64,000 nucleotides of DNA from Geminicoccaceae bacterium (GTDB taxonomy: Bacteria > Pseudomonadota > Alphaproteobacteria > Geminicoccales > Geminicoccaceae): assembly GCA_025054575.1 (NCBI GenBank), contig JANWZN010000002.1:1-64000 (forward strand), read 5' to 3'. The notes under the pieces are model-generated. The model did not search any database. It was not told where the DNA came from and was given only the letters and a program-made list of their open reading frames with translations. Position 1 is the stretch's first letter; every line of letters starts with the position of its first letter. The position numbers were made by a program, and so were the translations under genes. Positions 51,581-61,557 of this stretch are shown here, in pieces.

Positions 51581-53125
51581 ACCTTCTCCTCTCAGAAGCC
51601 TCTTCGCGGCTCGCGCACGCGCAGATCGGAGAGGCGCCGATCCGACCGGTGCTCCGGATACGGTGCGACCGAGCCTTCCCCGACATCCGAGGCCGTGCGC
51701 ATCGATGCCCTCTTTTCTTCGGGAATGCCCTTTCGGGCGGATAGGTTCGTCCGAGGTAGGAGCCCGCCGGGCCTGTCGTCGCCAGCCGGATGTCGGTCGA
51801 GGAGAACTTGGGCGAGTTTTGGGACGTTCGGCTCGGGGTTCGCCAAGCGTTCGGGGCCGACCACAGCCGCTCGCGGAGCGCGCGTCGATCGACGCCCGAG
51901 TGCCCGATGAGCAGTGTTAACGCATTCTTCAGCTTCACCCTTTAACGTCTCGTGCAGGCGCGCGCTGGCCGCGCGCGTCGAGGCGCTGCGGCTTGTGGAG
52001 ACGTTCTCGTGTCGACCTGCGGACCGGAATATTCGTCGGCGGACATTTCGCCTGTTCTTCCGCGGACGGAGTTCCGAGGGTTCGACCAGACGTGGTGTTC
52101 GCCTGGAGCCGCTGATGCGGCAGGTCGAGGGGACTTGTTTCGAGCTGGGTCCTTCGTGCTGGTGCGAGCGCGCAACAACGTTCCGATCGACTATTGGCTC
52201 TGCATGCTGCGCTCCGTCCATTTCAAGCCGAAGACGTGCCAACCCCGCATCGTTACGAGCCTACCGCCCCGCCTGTTTCCGAGGATACCTGCCCCGCCTC
52301 CAATAACTTTGCTGGGTTACATCAGCCGGCTGGTTGTCGCCCGCTTCGTTCGAGTAGCGTTCCCTTCGATCGTCGTGGCGGCATGAGGGGCCGGCCGGCA
52401 TGACGCCATCTCGAGAGCGACATCCATTTGATCGGAATTTTCGTTCCAAAGATCCGCCGTCGGAAACGACTGTGCAGTCAACCGCTCTTGTAAGGAAGCC
52501 GGTCGGGTCGGCAGCCGAAGAGAGAGGCGACCAATGCGTTTCTAGCATGCCGACGAGGACTCGGTACATTTTCGTACGTTGGTTGCTTCGTGCTTTTAAA
52601 GCCAGGAGAATAGCGGACAACGTCATAATTTACTCAAAGTCTATTCATCTTTTGACGAACCTTCTTGTTTCCGCCATTCGTGCGCTCGCGGGCCCAGCTT
52701 GTCCGGCACCGGGCGAGCTGCTCCCCCGGCTGCGCGACGCCATCATGTCGTTCGCATCGTTTGAGGCCACAGCCGAACCGAGCAGAGAGGCATTGTGCCT
52801 ACCAAATGGAACGAAGTCGCCGCAAGGCGGTGTAACGTCCATCGATGTCCCCTCGTGTTCTTGTCAGGATGCACGGCGCACTCATGCGACCTTCTTTTTT
52901 TCTCGGTGCGGCATTGTGTGCGGAGATGGCAATGCGCAGCTACTTTCAGCTCGTCTGGCCATGCCTGGCCATTGTGCGCTGCGCTTTAAGCGCGTTTTGT
53001 TGGCGATAATCTTACGCGCGGGTGGTGTCAGCAGCTTTGGCAGCGTTCCCGGTTTCGGCCATTGGTGGCGGGATACAGGATATTCCCGAAGTCGCGTATC
53101 CAGCCCGCAATCGTCAGCCAGCCAA
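51581..53125. other. 1.5-kb gap with no convincing gene, lower G+C toward its right end
   Basis: The stretch between the phosphohexomutase and the TPR gene has several overlapping open frames of 60-215 codons on both strands (for example 51592-52242 minus and 51952-52386 plus). None has recognisable protein features or a good ribosome site. From about 52400 the sequence is clearly poorer in G+C and rich in short T-runs. I see no tRNA, rRNA, riboswitch or terminator. It may carry a leader, promoters or decayed genes. Confidence 0.5.
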
Positions 53126-56100
53126 ATGGCCTGGTCGCTCGATCGGCAAAGCACTGTAGAATCCTTCCGCTCGCTTTGTGCAGCTGCGTCTTCTGTCTCA
53201 AGAGCCCAGGTTGTCTTTATAACTAGCGTTGCATCGATTTTTGCGATATTGGCGGCGAACGCACTGGCTGCCGAAGCAACAATGCGCATCATGGCGCATC
53301 CCCGGATAGTTCGGATCGTGGTCGAAGGAGAGCATGTCTCCGCTCGGCATTTCGAGCACAAGGGATCGGTGGCCAGGTTGAGCTTCGCGGAACCGGTACG
53401 CCTTTCCGTGCCGAGTGTACCGGCCGCGGCTCGGCCATGGCTCGCAGTCGCAGAGTTGCGCGAGGAGGGGCGGGTGCTGGCTCTTGCGCTCGGGCCTCAA
53501 GTGCGTGCCCAGCTTGGGCCAGCGCAAGCTGGGAGGGTTGTCATCGATCTTGAAATGGACGAGGCCGGGCGCGAGCCGAGTTCCAGGCCGGGAGGAGGGG
53601 CGGGTCAGACCAACACCGCATCATTGCGTGTCCGGCTAGGTCGCCACCGAGAACACTGGCGTATTGTGTTAGAAGGCGAAGCGAGCGCGACTCTGGTGGC
53701 TCGCCCCGGAGCGGCCCGCCTGGACCTTTTCGGGCCACCGACGTTGCTTGCCGAGCTCGCCCAGCGCGTTTCGGGGCTGGGCGACCCGATACTCGGTACC
53801 ACTCTCGACCAGCAGAGCCTGACCGTGCGCCTTTCGCCAGGAGTAATGGCTCGGCTTCGGCAAGCGAAGCCAAACGAAGTCGTCGTAGATTTGGTACCCT
53901 CTGGCCGAATGCTCGCGCGTCCCCCGGTCGTGAGTACCAATTCCGGCGAGCGAGTGTCGTCCGGGTCCGATCGAACGGGTAGACCGCCTGCGGCCGTGTC
54001 GACTGCTGTTGGTCAGACGTCGGACGAAGCCGAGCCTCGAGGACTCGGCGCACGGCCCGATCGTGCTCCGGACGCAGTCGGTGCTCCTTGTCGCGCGGAT
54101 GCAGGTGAGCGATTCCTGTGCATCCGGGGCCGCATCGGCGCCGAAGAGGCCGACTTATGGCTAATCGCCGAGCCGCGTCCCCGTATTGCTGCGTTTACAC
54201 GCGGTGGCTCGGTCTGGATCGTGCTGGACCGGGTTCTCGATGAAACCGACTTCGATCTCGCCGGGGTCGGCAGCAATAACGCTATTAGCGATTTGAAGTA
54301 TCATAGCCTTTCTAATGCGACGGTGCTCGAGCTCCAGCACAAGCGGCCTTTTTTTCCGGACGTCTCTGCAGACGCGAAGGGGTGGCGTCTTTCGCTACGG
54401 CCGGATTCCGCGCTTCGTGCTGTCGAGGAGGCGCAAGTCGCACGGCTGGCGGACCCGCCGAGCCTTTCCATCGCGACGCCGGGAAAGCCTACAATTCTGC
54501 CTTCGCGCCTGGTTGGAAGTGATTTGGTCGTGATTACGACCGATGCCGCGGCGGCACTCCCCGAACCAAGGCGCCTCGTCGACCTCGAGTTCCTCGCGAG
54601 CGGCCGAGGGGTGGTGTGGCGACCGGCGGCCGACGACCTGGAGATGCGCAGTAGCTCCGAGCAGCTGGTTGTCTCTCGCGAAGGCGGCCTCAATCTCGAT
54701 TTTCGCGACCATCGGGCAATGCACGCTGCCGTCGGTAGCACCGGCGCAGGGAAAACAAGCTCCAACCTGGCGACCACGCCGAACAACGACAGGCCCGGTG
54801 TCGTTCCTCGAGCGCACTTGGAACAAGGGGAGGGAGCAGTACGCCCAGAGATTGTCTCCCGGGACCGAAAGTCTAATAGAGCACAACTTTCGGTCGGCTC
54901 GATCGATCGCGGCTCGGTTGCGAGCGTCAACGGCAAAGCGCATGGCACTGATGCGCAAAAAGAGCTCGGACTCGCGCTTTCGCCTGCGCGGCAGCTCGAA
55001 GTGCCCTCGTCCGCGCCTGTGGATACAATCGCTCGCACAGATGGCGCGCACACGTGGAGCAGAAGTGCCGAAGCCATGATGGGCACGCCGCCGGGAGGCA
55101 CCACGGCGACGCCCAGCCTCGTAAGCGAAACGCCTAGTGGTCGTTCTGGCCGGGAGACGACCGATAGCGCGGGAGCGCCGGCGACGTTACCACCGCGGCG
55201 TCTTCTGTCGAACTCGCCCGGGGCCGGGGACGATCGTTTGCAGTCAGCGGTCGCCGAATCCGGGGCGCCAGCATTCCCTGCGTTAAAAGAGCGCCCGCTC
55301 GCGAAGCCGTCAGGCGAACCGGTGATCGGGGCCCAACAGGCTCGCGGCTTTGGCACCAGCGAGGAGGCGATGCGGGCCCGAGGTAGAAAACCGCCGGCGC
55401 ATCAAGCTTCGACGTCGCCGATCGGACTCGCCCGCAGAAAAGTCGAGCCGGAGCCGTTGCTGGCGCAAAGGCGGGCAGAACTCCTCGAGCGGCGAGCTCG
55501 TGCCGACGCAGACGAGCGGGTGGCGCTGGGCATCGAACTCGCTCGTATCGAGCTCGGACGCGGGCGAGCCGCGGAGGGGCTGGTGTTTCTCGATGTATCG
55601 ACCTCGGTGTTCGATCCCGATACGGAGCCACCGTCTGACGTGGCTGTCCGCGCTCTCACCGGCGTGGCCGGTATCCTTCTCGGCCGCGCCGAGCCTGCCG
55701 AGCGGCTCCTTGCGGACCAGAGGCTCGATGGCGATCCCGAGGCGGCCCTGTGGCGCGGTGTCGCCGCCGCATCGCGGCAGGAATGGGCACGAGCTGCGCG
55801 CGCTTTGACCGAGAGTGGCCGCTCCTTTCAGGCCTTGCCACCGGCCCTTCAGCGTCGTCTCGCGCCTATCGTGGGCCGCGTTCTCGTGGAGGACGGGCGG
55901 GCCAGTACAGCGCTTGCTCTGATCGAGCGCGTGCGTCGTCTCGATCCGGAGCCACACGAAATCCAGAAGCTCGTTCTCGTCGAAGGCCTCGCACGTGCTC
56001 GGGAGGGCGCAACCGCGGAAGCGCTCGCTGCGTTGAAGGAGGCTGGCGCGGGGCCCGATCGTACGACCGCCATCGAGGCCAACTATCGAAGCGCGCTGCT

Positions 56101-57088
56101 GCAATACACATCAGGGCGCAAGAACGCCGAGCAGGTATTGCAAGACCTCGAGCGGCAGCGATTGGCTTGGCGCGGTCATCCCATGGAAGCCGAGATGCTG
56201 GACGGGTTGACCCAAATGCAGCTCGCGACCGGCAAGCTAGTCGATGCGATGAGCACGGCGCGCGACCGTCGTGCGCGCCGACCCGACAGGCCAGCCTCCG
56301 AAATGGTCGCACTCCAGCTCGCCGAAAGTTTGCAGGCCGCGATCAACCGAGCTGTAGAAGGGGTCGGCGACCCGCTTGCGGCGTTGCGCGCACTTCGAAC
56401 GGAGCCCGATCTATTGCCGACTGGGGAGCGCGGCGCGGCGCTGGCTCGCGCTCTCGCCGACCGTTTGGCCCGCGACGGACTCCCCGCTAGCGCAGCGAGC
56501 GTATTGGAGGATCACGGGTTGCCGCGGGTCGAAGGGGCCGCGCGGGCCGAGCTGCTGCTCGACATCGCAGAGCTGCGGCTGCGAGCCGGCGAACCGGCCG
56601 AAGCTCGCGCGACGCTGGAACGACTCGAAGCAGGGGCGATGCGTGCAGCAGCGGTACGCGCCCGGGCGGAAGGCCTACACGCGGCGCTCCAGACCTCTTC
56701 GGCTACGTCCTCGGAAAGCGCGTCGCTTCGGACCTCGCCAGCCCAGATCCTGGAGGCGGCTTGGCAGGCGCGAGATTGGCCGACCGTGATCCACGCAGGT
56801 GAGCGCCTGCTCGCCGATGGGCCGCCGTCAATGACGGCAACTTGGACCGACACGGACAAGCGAACGGTATTGCTGCGAATGGCTTTGGCCTACGCTGCTC
56901 AGGGTGACAGGGAGACGGCGCGCGCTCTGCTCGCCAAGTATGCAGCGCTGTTGGGTGGGACGCCGGAAGCGATGCTGGCCGCGCTCATCACCGAGATGCG
57001 TGTTCCCACGGGTAACGCGACCGCGGTGGCGCGGGACCTCGACTCCGAGCTGGCAGATCTTCGCGCAGGGCTTTCGCTGGCGCGATGA
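53126..57088 (+). CDS. Very large secreted TPR protein with AMIN-like beta domains
   Basis: 1320 residues from the ATG at 53126. The open frame extends upstream to 52400, but that part is Cys/Ser-rich and noncoding-like. A signal-peptide-like segment (VVFITSVASIFAILAANALA) lies at about 32-51. Two or three beta-rich AMIN-like modules follow, each ending in VVIDLEM or VVVDLVPS (about 53-180 and 190-280, with a third near 340-440), then a long Ser/Thr/Pro-rich low-complexity region. The C-terminal 540 residues are alpha-helical repeats of TPR type (ALALIERVRRLDPEPHE, ALAYAAQGDRETARALLAKY). Function is not recognised; its place in a polysaccharide region suggests an envelope scaffold. G+C looks slightly lower than in neighbours. 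Confidence 0.7.
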   Translation: MAWSLDRQSTVESFRSLCAAASSVSRAQVVFITSVASIFAILAANALAAEATMRIMAHPRIVRIVVEGEHVSARHFEHKGSVARLSFAEPVRLSVPSVPAAARPWLAVAELREEGRVLALALGPQVRAQLGPAQAGRVVIDLEMDEAGREPSSRPGGGAGQTNTASLRVRLGRHREHWRIVLEGEASATLVARPGAARLDLFGPPTLLAELAQRVSGLGDPILGTTLDQQSLTVRLSPGVMARLRQAKPNEVVVDLVPSGRMLARPPVVSTNSGERVSSGSDRTGRPPAAVSTAVGQTSDEAEPRGLGARPDRAPDAVGAPCRADAGERFLCIRGRIGAEEADLWLIAEPRPRIAAFTRGGSVWIVLDRVLDETDFDLAGVGSNNAISDLKYHSLSNATVLELQHKRPFFPDVSADAKGWRLSLRPDSALRAVEEAQVARLADPPSLSIATPGKPTILPSRLVGSDLVVITTDAAAALPEPRRLVDLEFLASGRGVVWRPAADDLEMRSSSEQLVVSREGGLNLDFRDHRAMHAAVGSTGAGKTSSNLATTPNNDRPGVVPRAHLEQGEGAVRPEIVSRDRKSNRAQLSVGSIDRGSVASVNGKAHGTDAQKELGLALSPARQLEVPSSAPVDTIARTDGAHTWSRSAEAMMGTPPGGTTATPSLVSETPSGRSGRETTDSAGAPATLPPRRLLSNSPGAGDDRLQSAVAESGAPAFPALKERPLAKPSGEPVIGAQQARGFGTSEEAMRARGRKPPAHQASTSPIGLARRKVEPEPLLAQRRAELLERRARADADERVALGIELARIELGRGRAAEGLVFLDVSTSVFDPDTEPPSDVAVRALTGVAGILLGRAEPAERLLADQRLDGDPEAALWRGVAAASRQEWARAARALTESGRSFQALPPALQRRLAPIVGRVLVEDGRASTALALIERVRRLDPEPHEIQKLVLVEGLARAREGATAEALAALKEAGAGPDRTTAIEANYRSALLQYTSGRKNAEQVLQDLERQRLAWRGHPMEAEMLDGLTQMQLATGKLVDAMSTARDRRARRPDRPASEMVALQLAESLQAAINRAVEGVGDPLAALRALRTEPDLLPTGERGAALARALADRLARDGLPASAASVLEDHGLPRVEGAARAELLLDIAELRLRAGEPAEARATLERLEAGAMRAAAVRARAEGLHAALQTSSATSSESASLRTSPAQILEAAWQARDWPTVIHAGERLLADGPPSMTATWTDTDKRTVLLRMALAYAAQGDRETARALLAKYAALLGGTPEAMLAALITEMRVPTGNATAVARDLDSELADLRAGLSLAR

Positions 57089-57750
57089 CCGGCGGCGCAG
57101 AGCACATCTGAGTAACCCCTGGATCGCACAACCTGCAATATCGTGAAGTTTCATGGGGAAAGCCAGTCGGTCCTCGGCATAGGATGTCCAATCGCCCGGC
57201 CGGAACCTCGGATACTCGGATCTCGAAGCAGTCGAGTTCCTTTCTAAATCTTGCGGCAGTGCGTTGCCTGGCTCGTCGTCGAGATTTTATCATCGAGTCA
57301 GCGGAGTGTGCGCCCTACTGTTTTCCTCGTGAAGAAATATCTCTGTGTGGCCACGCGGTCGATCGCGTCGAGACGGACAAAACCGCTACCTCGTCGGCCG
57401 CTTCGATGTCGGCTCGGTGAAAAAGAGAGCGGCATCGGGCGAGGCGAACTTGCAGCAGCTGGTGGCTCTGTCGCAGTGCGGCGGCGGCCCCGCTCGCTGC
57501 GCGCTTCAACGCGCCGTGGCGCTCGGCCATCTCCGCGACCAGACGCTCGGAGGCCCCCGCCGCGCTACGGCGCGGCGCGCACCGAGGCGACGGGGTGTCG
57601 ATCTTCTCCGCCGCCAGGACCGCAGCGACCGCGGTCCACGGTTGGGCGCAGATCCGCGGTCGGTTCGGTGATCTCGGTCCAGCGGCCCCACGGCCGACAC
57701 CATCCCTTCCCGTGGCTCGGCAGGGGATGTTCGGAACGGCCCGACACGGC
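57089..57750. other. Gap between TPR gene and galE, no confident gene
   Basis: About 660 nt. The first 330 nt have lower G+C and contain short A/T tracts. From about 57400 to 57740 the composition is like coding sequence, and a minus-strand frame reads MAERHGALKRAASG upstream of a stop at 57315, continuing back through 57690 without a clear start. This could be a decayed remnant downstream of galE. No RNA gene or strong terminator is visible. Confidence 0.4.
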
Positions 57751-58755
57751 TCAGCTGGTGGCCAGCACGGGCTCCGAACGGCGCAGCCACGCGAGGCTGT
57801 GGGCGACGATGTTTTCGAGATCGTCGAAGCGCGGCTGCCAGCCGAGCAGGATGCGGATCCGCTCGGCGTCGGCCACGACCTCGGGTGGATCGCCCGGTCG
57901 ACGCGGTGCTAGTCGCGTCGCGATCCGCCGACCGGCGACCCTCTCCACCGTGGCGAGTACCTCGCGCACTGAATATCCACGACCATAGCCGCAGTTGAGA
58001 ACGGTGGAAGGACCACCGCCGAGGAGGTAATCGAGGCCCGCGACGTGAGCAGCCGCCAAGTCGCTCACGTGGATGAAGTCGCGCACGCACGTTCCGTCGG
58101 TGGTCGGGTAGTCGTTACCGTAGATCGGTACGTCTGCGCGCCGGCCGAGGGCTGCCTCGATCGCGACCTTGAGGAGGTGGGCGGGGCCTGCCTGCGATGG
58201 ACCGGCGCGCCCGTGCGGATCGGCGCCGGCGACGTTGAAGTAGCGCAGGATGAGAAACGGCAGATCGTGCGCTGCGGCAGCATCGCGGAGCACGCGCTCC
58301 GACATCAGCTTCGACCAGCCGTAAGGATTGATCGGCTCGGCTGGCGCATCTTCCGCGACCGGGGAGACGACCGGTACACCGTACACGGCAGCGGTCGAGG
58401 ACAAGACGAAGGCAGAGATGCCGTGTTCAACGCAAGCTTCGAGTAAGGAAATCGACCCTGCTACATTGTTACGGTAGTAAGCTAGCGGGTTCCGGATACT
58501 CGCGGGCGCAACGATCGAGGCGGCCAGGTGGACAACTGCCGTAACATCGTAGCGGGCGAGGGTAGCGGCGACCAGTGCCCGATCAGCGACATCACCGATC
58601 ACAACAGAGCAGTCACGATGAAGCGGCAACAAACGACCGGTGCTCAAGTTGTCGAGAACAATCACGTGCCAGCCGGCCTCGCGGAGTGCGAGCACGACAT
58701 GGGCACCGACGTATCCCGCGCCACCGGTGACCAAAACAGCATGCGATCGCTTCAT
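57751..58755 (-). CDS. galE: UDP-glucose 4-epimerase
   Basis: 334-residue short-chain dehydrogenase-type epimerase producing UDP-galactose from UDP-glucose. The NAD motif VTGGAGYVGAHVVLALREAG, the LSSTAAVYGVP catalytic Ser/Thr and the NPYGWSKLMSE Tyr-Lys pair, and RYFNVAGADP are diagnostic. The ATG at 58755 gives the usual length; the open frame upstream to 59112 is unrelated. It is divergent from the export genes and near galU/ugd, which supports a joint role in exopolysaccharide precursor supply. Confidence 0.94.
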   Translation of the reverse strand: MKRSHAVLVTGGAGYVGAHVVLALREAGWHVIVLDNLSTGRLLPLHRDCSVVIGDVADRALVAATLARYDVTAVVHLAASIVAPASIRNPLAYYRNNVAGSISLLEACVEHGISAFVLSSTAAVYGVPVVSPVAEDAPAEPINPYGWSKLMSERVLRDAAAAHDLPFLILRYFNVAGADPHGRAGPSQAGPAHLLKVAIEAALGRRADVPIYGNDYPTTDGTCVRDFIHVSDLAAAHVAGLDYLLGGGPSTVLNCGYGRGYSVREVLATVERVAGRRIATRLAPRRPGDPPEVVADAERIRILLGWQPRFDDLENIVAHSLAWLRRSEPVLATS

Positions 58756-59302
58756 CCGAGACCCCAACCTTTTTTTCTGGGTAGTGCCGTAGTCGGCCTT
58801 CGTCAATCCCGCTCGTCTTACCCGGATGCGCTCGGCGCCAACTGAGGCCGAATTGCCAGAGTGGTTCGGGGCGCCCGTGCCAGAGTGCCCCGGCTGCCCC
58901 ACGCGATGTGTCGGCCGGCGGCAACGATACGTATCGGCGCCAGTCCACGATCGCCTATAGGTTGATCGAAAACCTGTAAATAAAAAACTAAAAAATCGTT
59001 CGACCCCATTTTTGGCACGTCCGGCCGAAACCGCCTTACAAACCGAAAAGCGATCGGATAAAGAAATGTTCACTTGGATGTGTTCAGGTATGCGCCTTTT
59101 CTCCGAGCGCAACTTGAGCCTGGCCGCGGACTATGGCAGTGGGTCGTGTCGAGGCTGCGTAACCCCCGGTCGAACCGAGACGAGTAGACGGAGCGATCGC
59201 GGGTGAAGCGGCAGCAACCGAGAAAGGTTGCGATCGCCGGTTCGGCGGTCGGCCGCGCCGGGCGGTCGGTGCGGCTCCGCGGGCGATCGAGAGGTGCCGT
59301 CG
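58756..59302. other. Divergent regulatory region between galE and the polysaccharide export operon
   Basis: About 550 nt with an A+T-rich core at 58960-59075 that is unlike the rest of the window (runs such as TAAATAAAAAACTAAAAAATC). This should contain promoters for both directions. No gene, RNA or repeat was recognised beyond a candidate promoter described separately. Confidence 0.45.
59035..59062 (+). promoter_or_regulatory. Candidate promoter of the polysaccharide export operon
   Basis: CTTACA (59035-59040) and GATAAA (59057-59062) separated by 16 nt, each with four of six matches to sigma-70 consensus, lie in the A+T-rich core about 240 nt before the Wza-like ATG. The assignment rests on composition and spacing only. 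Confidence 0.35.
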
Positions 59303-59977
59303 ATGCACGGGAACGGGACGGAGGTGACGAACAACGGCGCGAACCATCCGCCGTACGGTCGGAGGTGTGCCTCGGCGCTGGCCGCACTCTCGGCTGTGCT
59401 GCTCGTAGCGGGCTGCTCCGGACTCCCCGAGGCGCCGCTCGAGCCGGAGGCACTCGCGCCGCTTGCCGGCGCCGCCGACTATCGGATCGCGCCCGGCGAC
59501 GATCTGCAGATCTTCGTCTGGCAGGACCGCGACCTCTCGCTGAAGGTGCGGGTCCGGCCGGACGGCAGGATCTCGATGCCTCTTCTGGCCGATGTCGAGG
59601 CGGCGGGGCGGACCCCGGCCGAGCTCGGCCGCGAGCTGGAACGGCGGCTCGCCGAATTCGTCCAGCGACCGCTCGTGACCGTCATCGTTTCCGACTTCCA
59701 GGGCCCGCTCGAGCAGCAGATCCGGGTGGTCGGCGAGGCGGCCCGCCCGCAGAGCCTGGCTTGGCGACCGGGCATGACGGTGCTCGACGCCGTCATCGCG
59801 GTCGGTGGCCTGACGGCGTTCGCCGACGGCAACCGGACCATCCTGGTCCGGCGGACCAGCGAGGGGCCGCAGCGCTACCGTGTCCGGGTCGCCGACCTGC
59901 TGCGGCGTGGCGACATCGCGGCCAACGCCGCGCTCGCCCCAGGTGACGTGCTGATCGTACCCGAGAGCATGTTCTGA
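59303..59977 (+). CDS. Polysaccharide export outer-membrane lipoprotein (Wza type)
   Basis: 224-residue export protein. A signal peptide ends in a lipobox with Cys38 (LLVAGCSGLP). The poly-export domain (about 60-140) shows YRIAPGDDLQIFVWQDRDLS, and one SLBB domain follows (VVGEAARPQSLAWRPGMTVLDAVIAVGGL). The short C-terminus matches the small Wza homologues of exosortase A-type clusters rather than the longer E. coli Wza. The ATG at 59303 is preferred over 59228. Chain-length gene starts 9 nt after the stop. Confidence 0.9.
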   Translation: MHGNGTEVTNNGANHPPYGRRCASALAALSAVLLVAGCSGLPEAPLEPEALAPLAGAADYRIAPGDDLQIFVWQDRDLSLKVRVRPDGRISMPLLADVEAAGRTPAELGRELERRLAEFVQRPLVTVIVSDFQGPLEQQIRVVGEAARPQSLAWRPGMTVLDAVIAVGGLTAFADGNRTILVRRTSEGPQRYRVRVADLLRRGDIAANAALAPGDVLIVPESMF

Positions 59978-59985
59978 ACCGCGCC

Positions 59986-61557
59986 GTGCAACACACGATC
60001 GACCAGTTCCTGGCGCTTCTGCGCCTCGTCCGCCGCGGCCGCTGGGCCTGCCTCGCGATCGCTTGGGCGGTAGCCGTGGTCGGCTGCTCGCTCGCCGTCC
60101 TCTGGCCGAGCCGGTACGAGAGCACGGCCCGGGTCTACGTCGACACCGACGGCATGCTCGGCCCGCTGCTCAAGGGCATCACGGTCGAGACGGACCTCAC
60201 CCGTCAGCTCGACATCTTCCAGCGCACCTTGCTCAGTCGTCCCAACCTGGAGAAGGTCATCGACAGCGCAGGGATCGCCCATCGAGCACCGGATCCGCTC
60301 GCCCGCGAGCGATTGCTGACCGAGCTCAAGAACGGCATCGGGGTCTCGTCGCAGGGCTGGAACCTGTTCACCGTCGCCTACCGCGACCGCGACCCCGCGA
60401 GCGCCCAGCGCGTCGTCCAAGCCCTGCTCGACATCTTCGTCGCGACCAATCTCGGCGTCAGCCGCGAGGACATGCTCGCGGCCCAGCGCTTCATCGACGA
60501 GCAGATCGCGATCCAGGGCCGGGCGCTCGACGAGGCGGAGCGGCGGCTCGCCGATTTCCAGAAGGCCAACGCCGGCTCGCTCCCGGGCGAGCAGGGCTAT
60601 TTCGCGAGTCTCCAGGAGACCCGCCGGCAGATCGCCGAGATCCAGCGCGAGCTCGACGCTGCTCGCGCCGAGCAGGCCGCGCTCCAGCGCCAGCTCGCGA
60701 CGGTGCCGACGACGGTGAGCGCGGCGCGCGCCGCCGTGAGCGGCGTCGACGGGGAGGGCCGTCGGGTCGCCGAGGAACTCGCGGCGCTCCGGCGACGGCT
60801 GCTCGAGCTTCGCTCGCGCTTGACCGACCGCCACCCCGACGTGCGCGCGACCGAAGAGGCGATCGCCGCGCTCGAGGGGCGGGCCGCGGGCAACGGCGAG
60901 CCGTCGTCGGTCGCGGTCTCGAACCCCGTCTACGAGCAGATCCGCGTCCGCATCGCGCAGAAGGAGGCCGAGATCGCGAACCATGCGAGCCGGCTCGCAC
61001 GGGCCGAGGAGCAGCTCCGGCGGCTGGAGGCACAAGGTCGCACTATCCCGGAGACCGAGGCCGAGCTGAAGCGCCTTACGCGCGATTACGAAGTGATCAA
61101 ACGCAACTACGAAGAGCTGGTCGCCCGGCGGGAATCGGCCAGGATCGCCGGCGAGGTCGACGCCCGCAACGAGCGCGTCGCGTTCCGGATCGTCGAGCCG
61201 CCGATCCTGCCGATCGTCCCGGCGAGCCCGCCCCGTCTCCTCCTGCTGCTCGCGGTGCCGGTCCTGGCCCTGGCCGCCGGCGTCGGCCTGGTTCTGGCGC
61301 GCGGCATCGTGGCCGATCCCTTCGACAGCGTGCGCAAGCTCCAGCGCGCCTACCCGCTGCGGGTTCTGGGCGCGGTCAGCGAGGTCGTCACGCCCGCCGC
61401 GCGGGTGCGCCGGCGCCGCGCCGATCTCGCCTTCGCGGCGGCGACGGCCCTGCTCGTAGTCCTCGTGGCCGGCGTCGCGGTCGCCGAGCGGCTTCGTCTC
61501 ACCGCACCCGTGCGGGCAGCCTTGACCGAGAGATCGATCGGGAGCGGGCCGCGGTGA
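59986..61557 (+). CDS. Polysaccharide chain-length determinant (Wzz type, exosortase A-associated)
   Basis: 523-residue inner-membrane copolymerase. N-terminal helix about 25-43, a periplasmic domain with VYVDTDGMLGPLLKGITVE and FQRTLLSRPNLEKVID typical of the exosortase A chain-length family, then a long coiled coil (about 170-380). Two C-terminal helices follow (about 408-430 and 483-500). The GTG at 59986 is used; the last codons overlap the kinase gene start by 4 nt (GTGA). It controls polymer length with the tyrosine-kinase-like ATPase encoded next. Confidence 0.9.
   Translation: MQHTIDQFLALLRLVRRGRWACLAIAWAVAVVGCSLAVLWPSRYESTARVYVDTDGMLGPLLKGITVETDLTRQLDIFQRTLLSRPNLEKVIDSAGIAHRAPDPLARERLLTELKNGIGVSSQGWNLFTVAYRDRDPASAQRVVQALLDIFVATNLGVSREDMLAAQRFIDEQIAIQGRALDEAERRLADFQKANAGSLPGEQGYFASLQETRRQIAEIQRELDAARAEQAALQRQLATVPTTVSAARAAVSGVDGEGRRVAEELAALRRRLLELRSRLTDRHPDVRATEEAIAALEGRAAGNGEPSSVAVSNPVYEQIRVRIAQKEAEIANHASRLARAEEQLRRLEAQGRTIPETEAELKRLTRDYEVIKRNYEELVARRESARIAGEVDARNERVAFRIVEPPILPIVPASPPRLLLLLAVPVLALAAGVGLVLARGIVADPFDSVRKLQRAYPLRVLGAVSEVVTPAARVRRRRADLAFAAATALLVVLVAGVAVAERLRLTAPVRAALTERSIGSGPR

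Noticed and set aside
51952-52386. 145-codon plus-strand frame in the gap after the phosphohexomutase
   Set aside because: No ribosome site, no domain, and overlapping frames on both strands of similar length; not distinguishable from chance.
52400-53125. In-frame upstream extension of the giant TPR protein
   Set aside because: The translated part is Cys/Ser-rich, has no signal or domain and lower G+C; the signal-like segment begins after the ATG at 53126.
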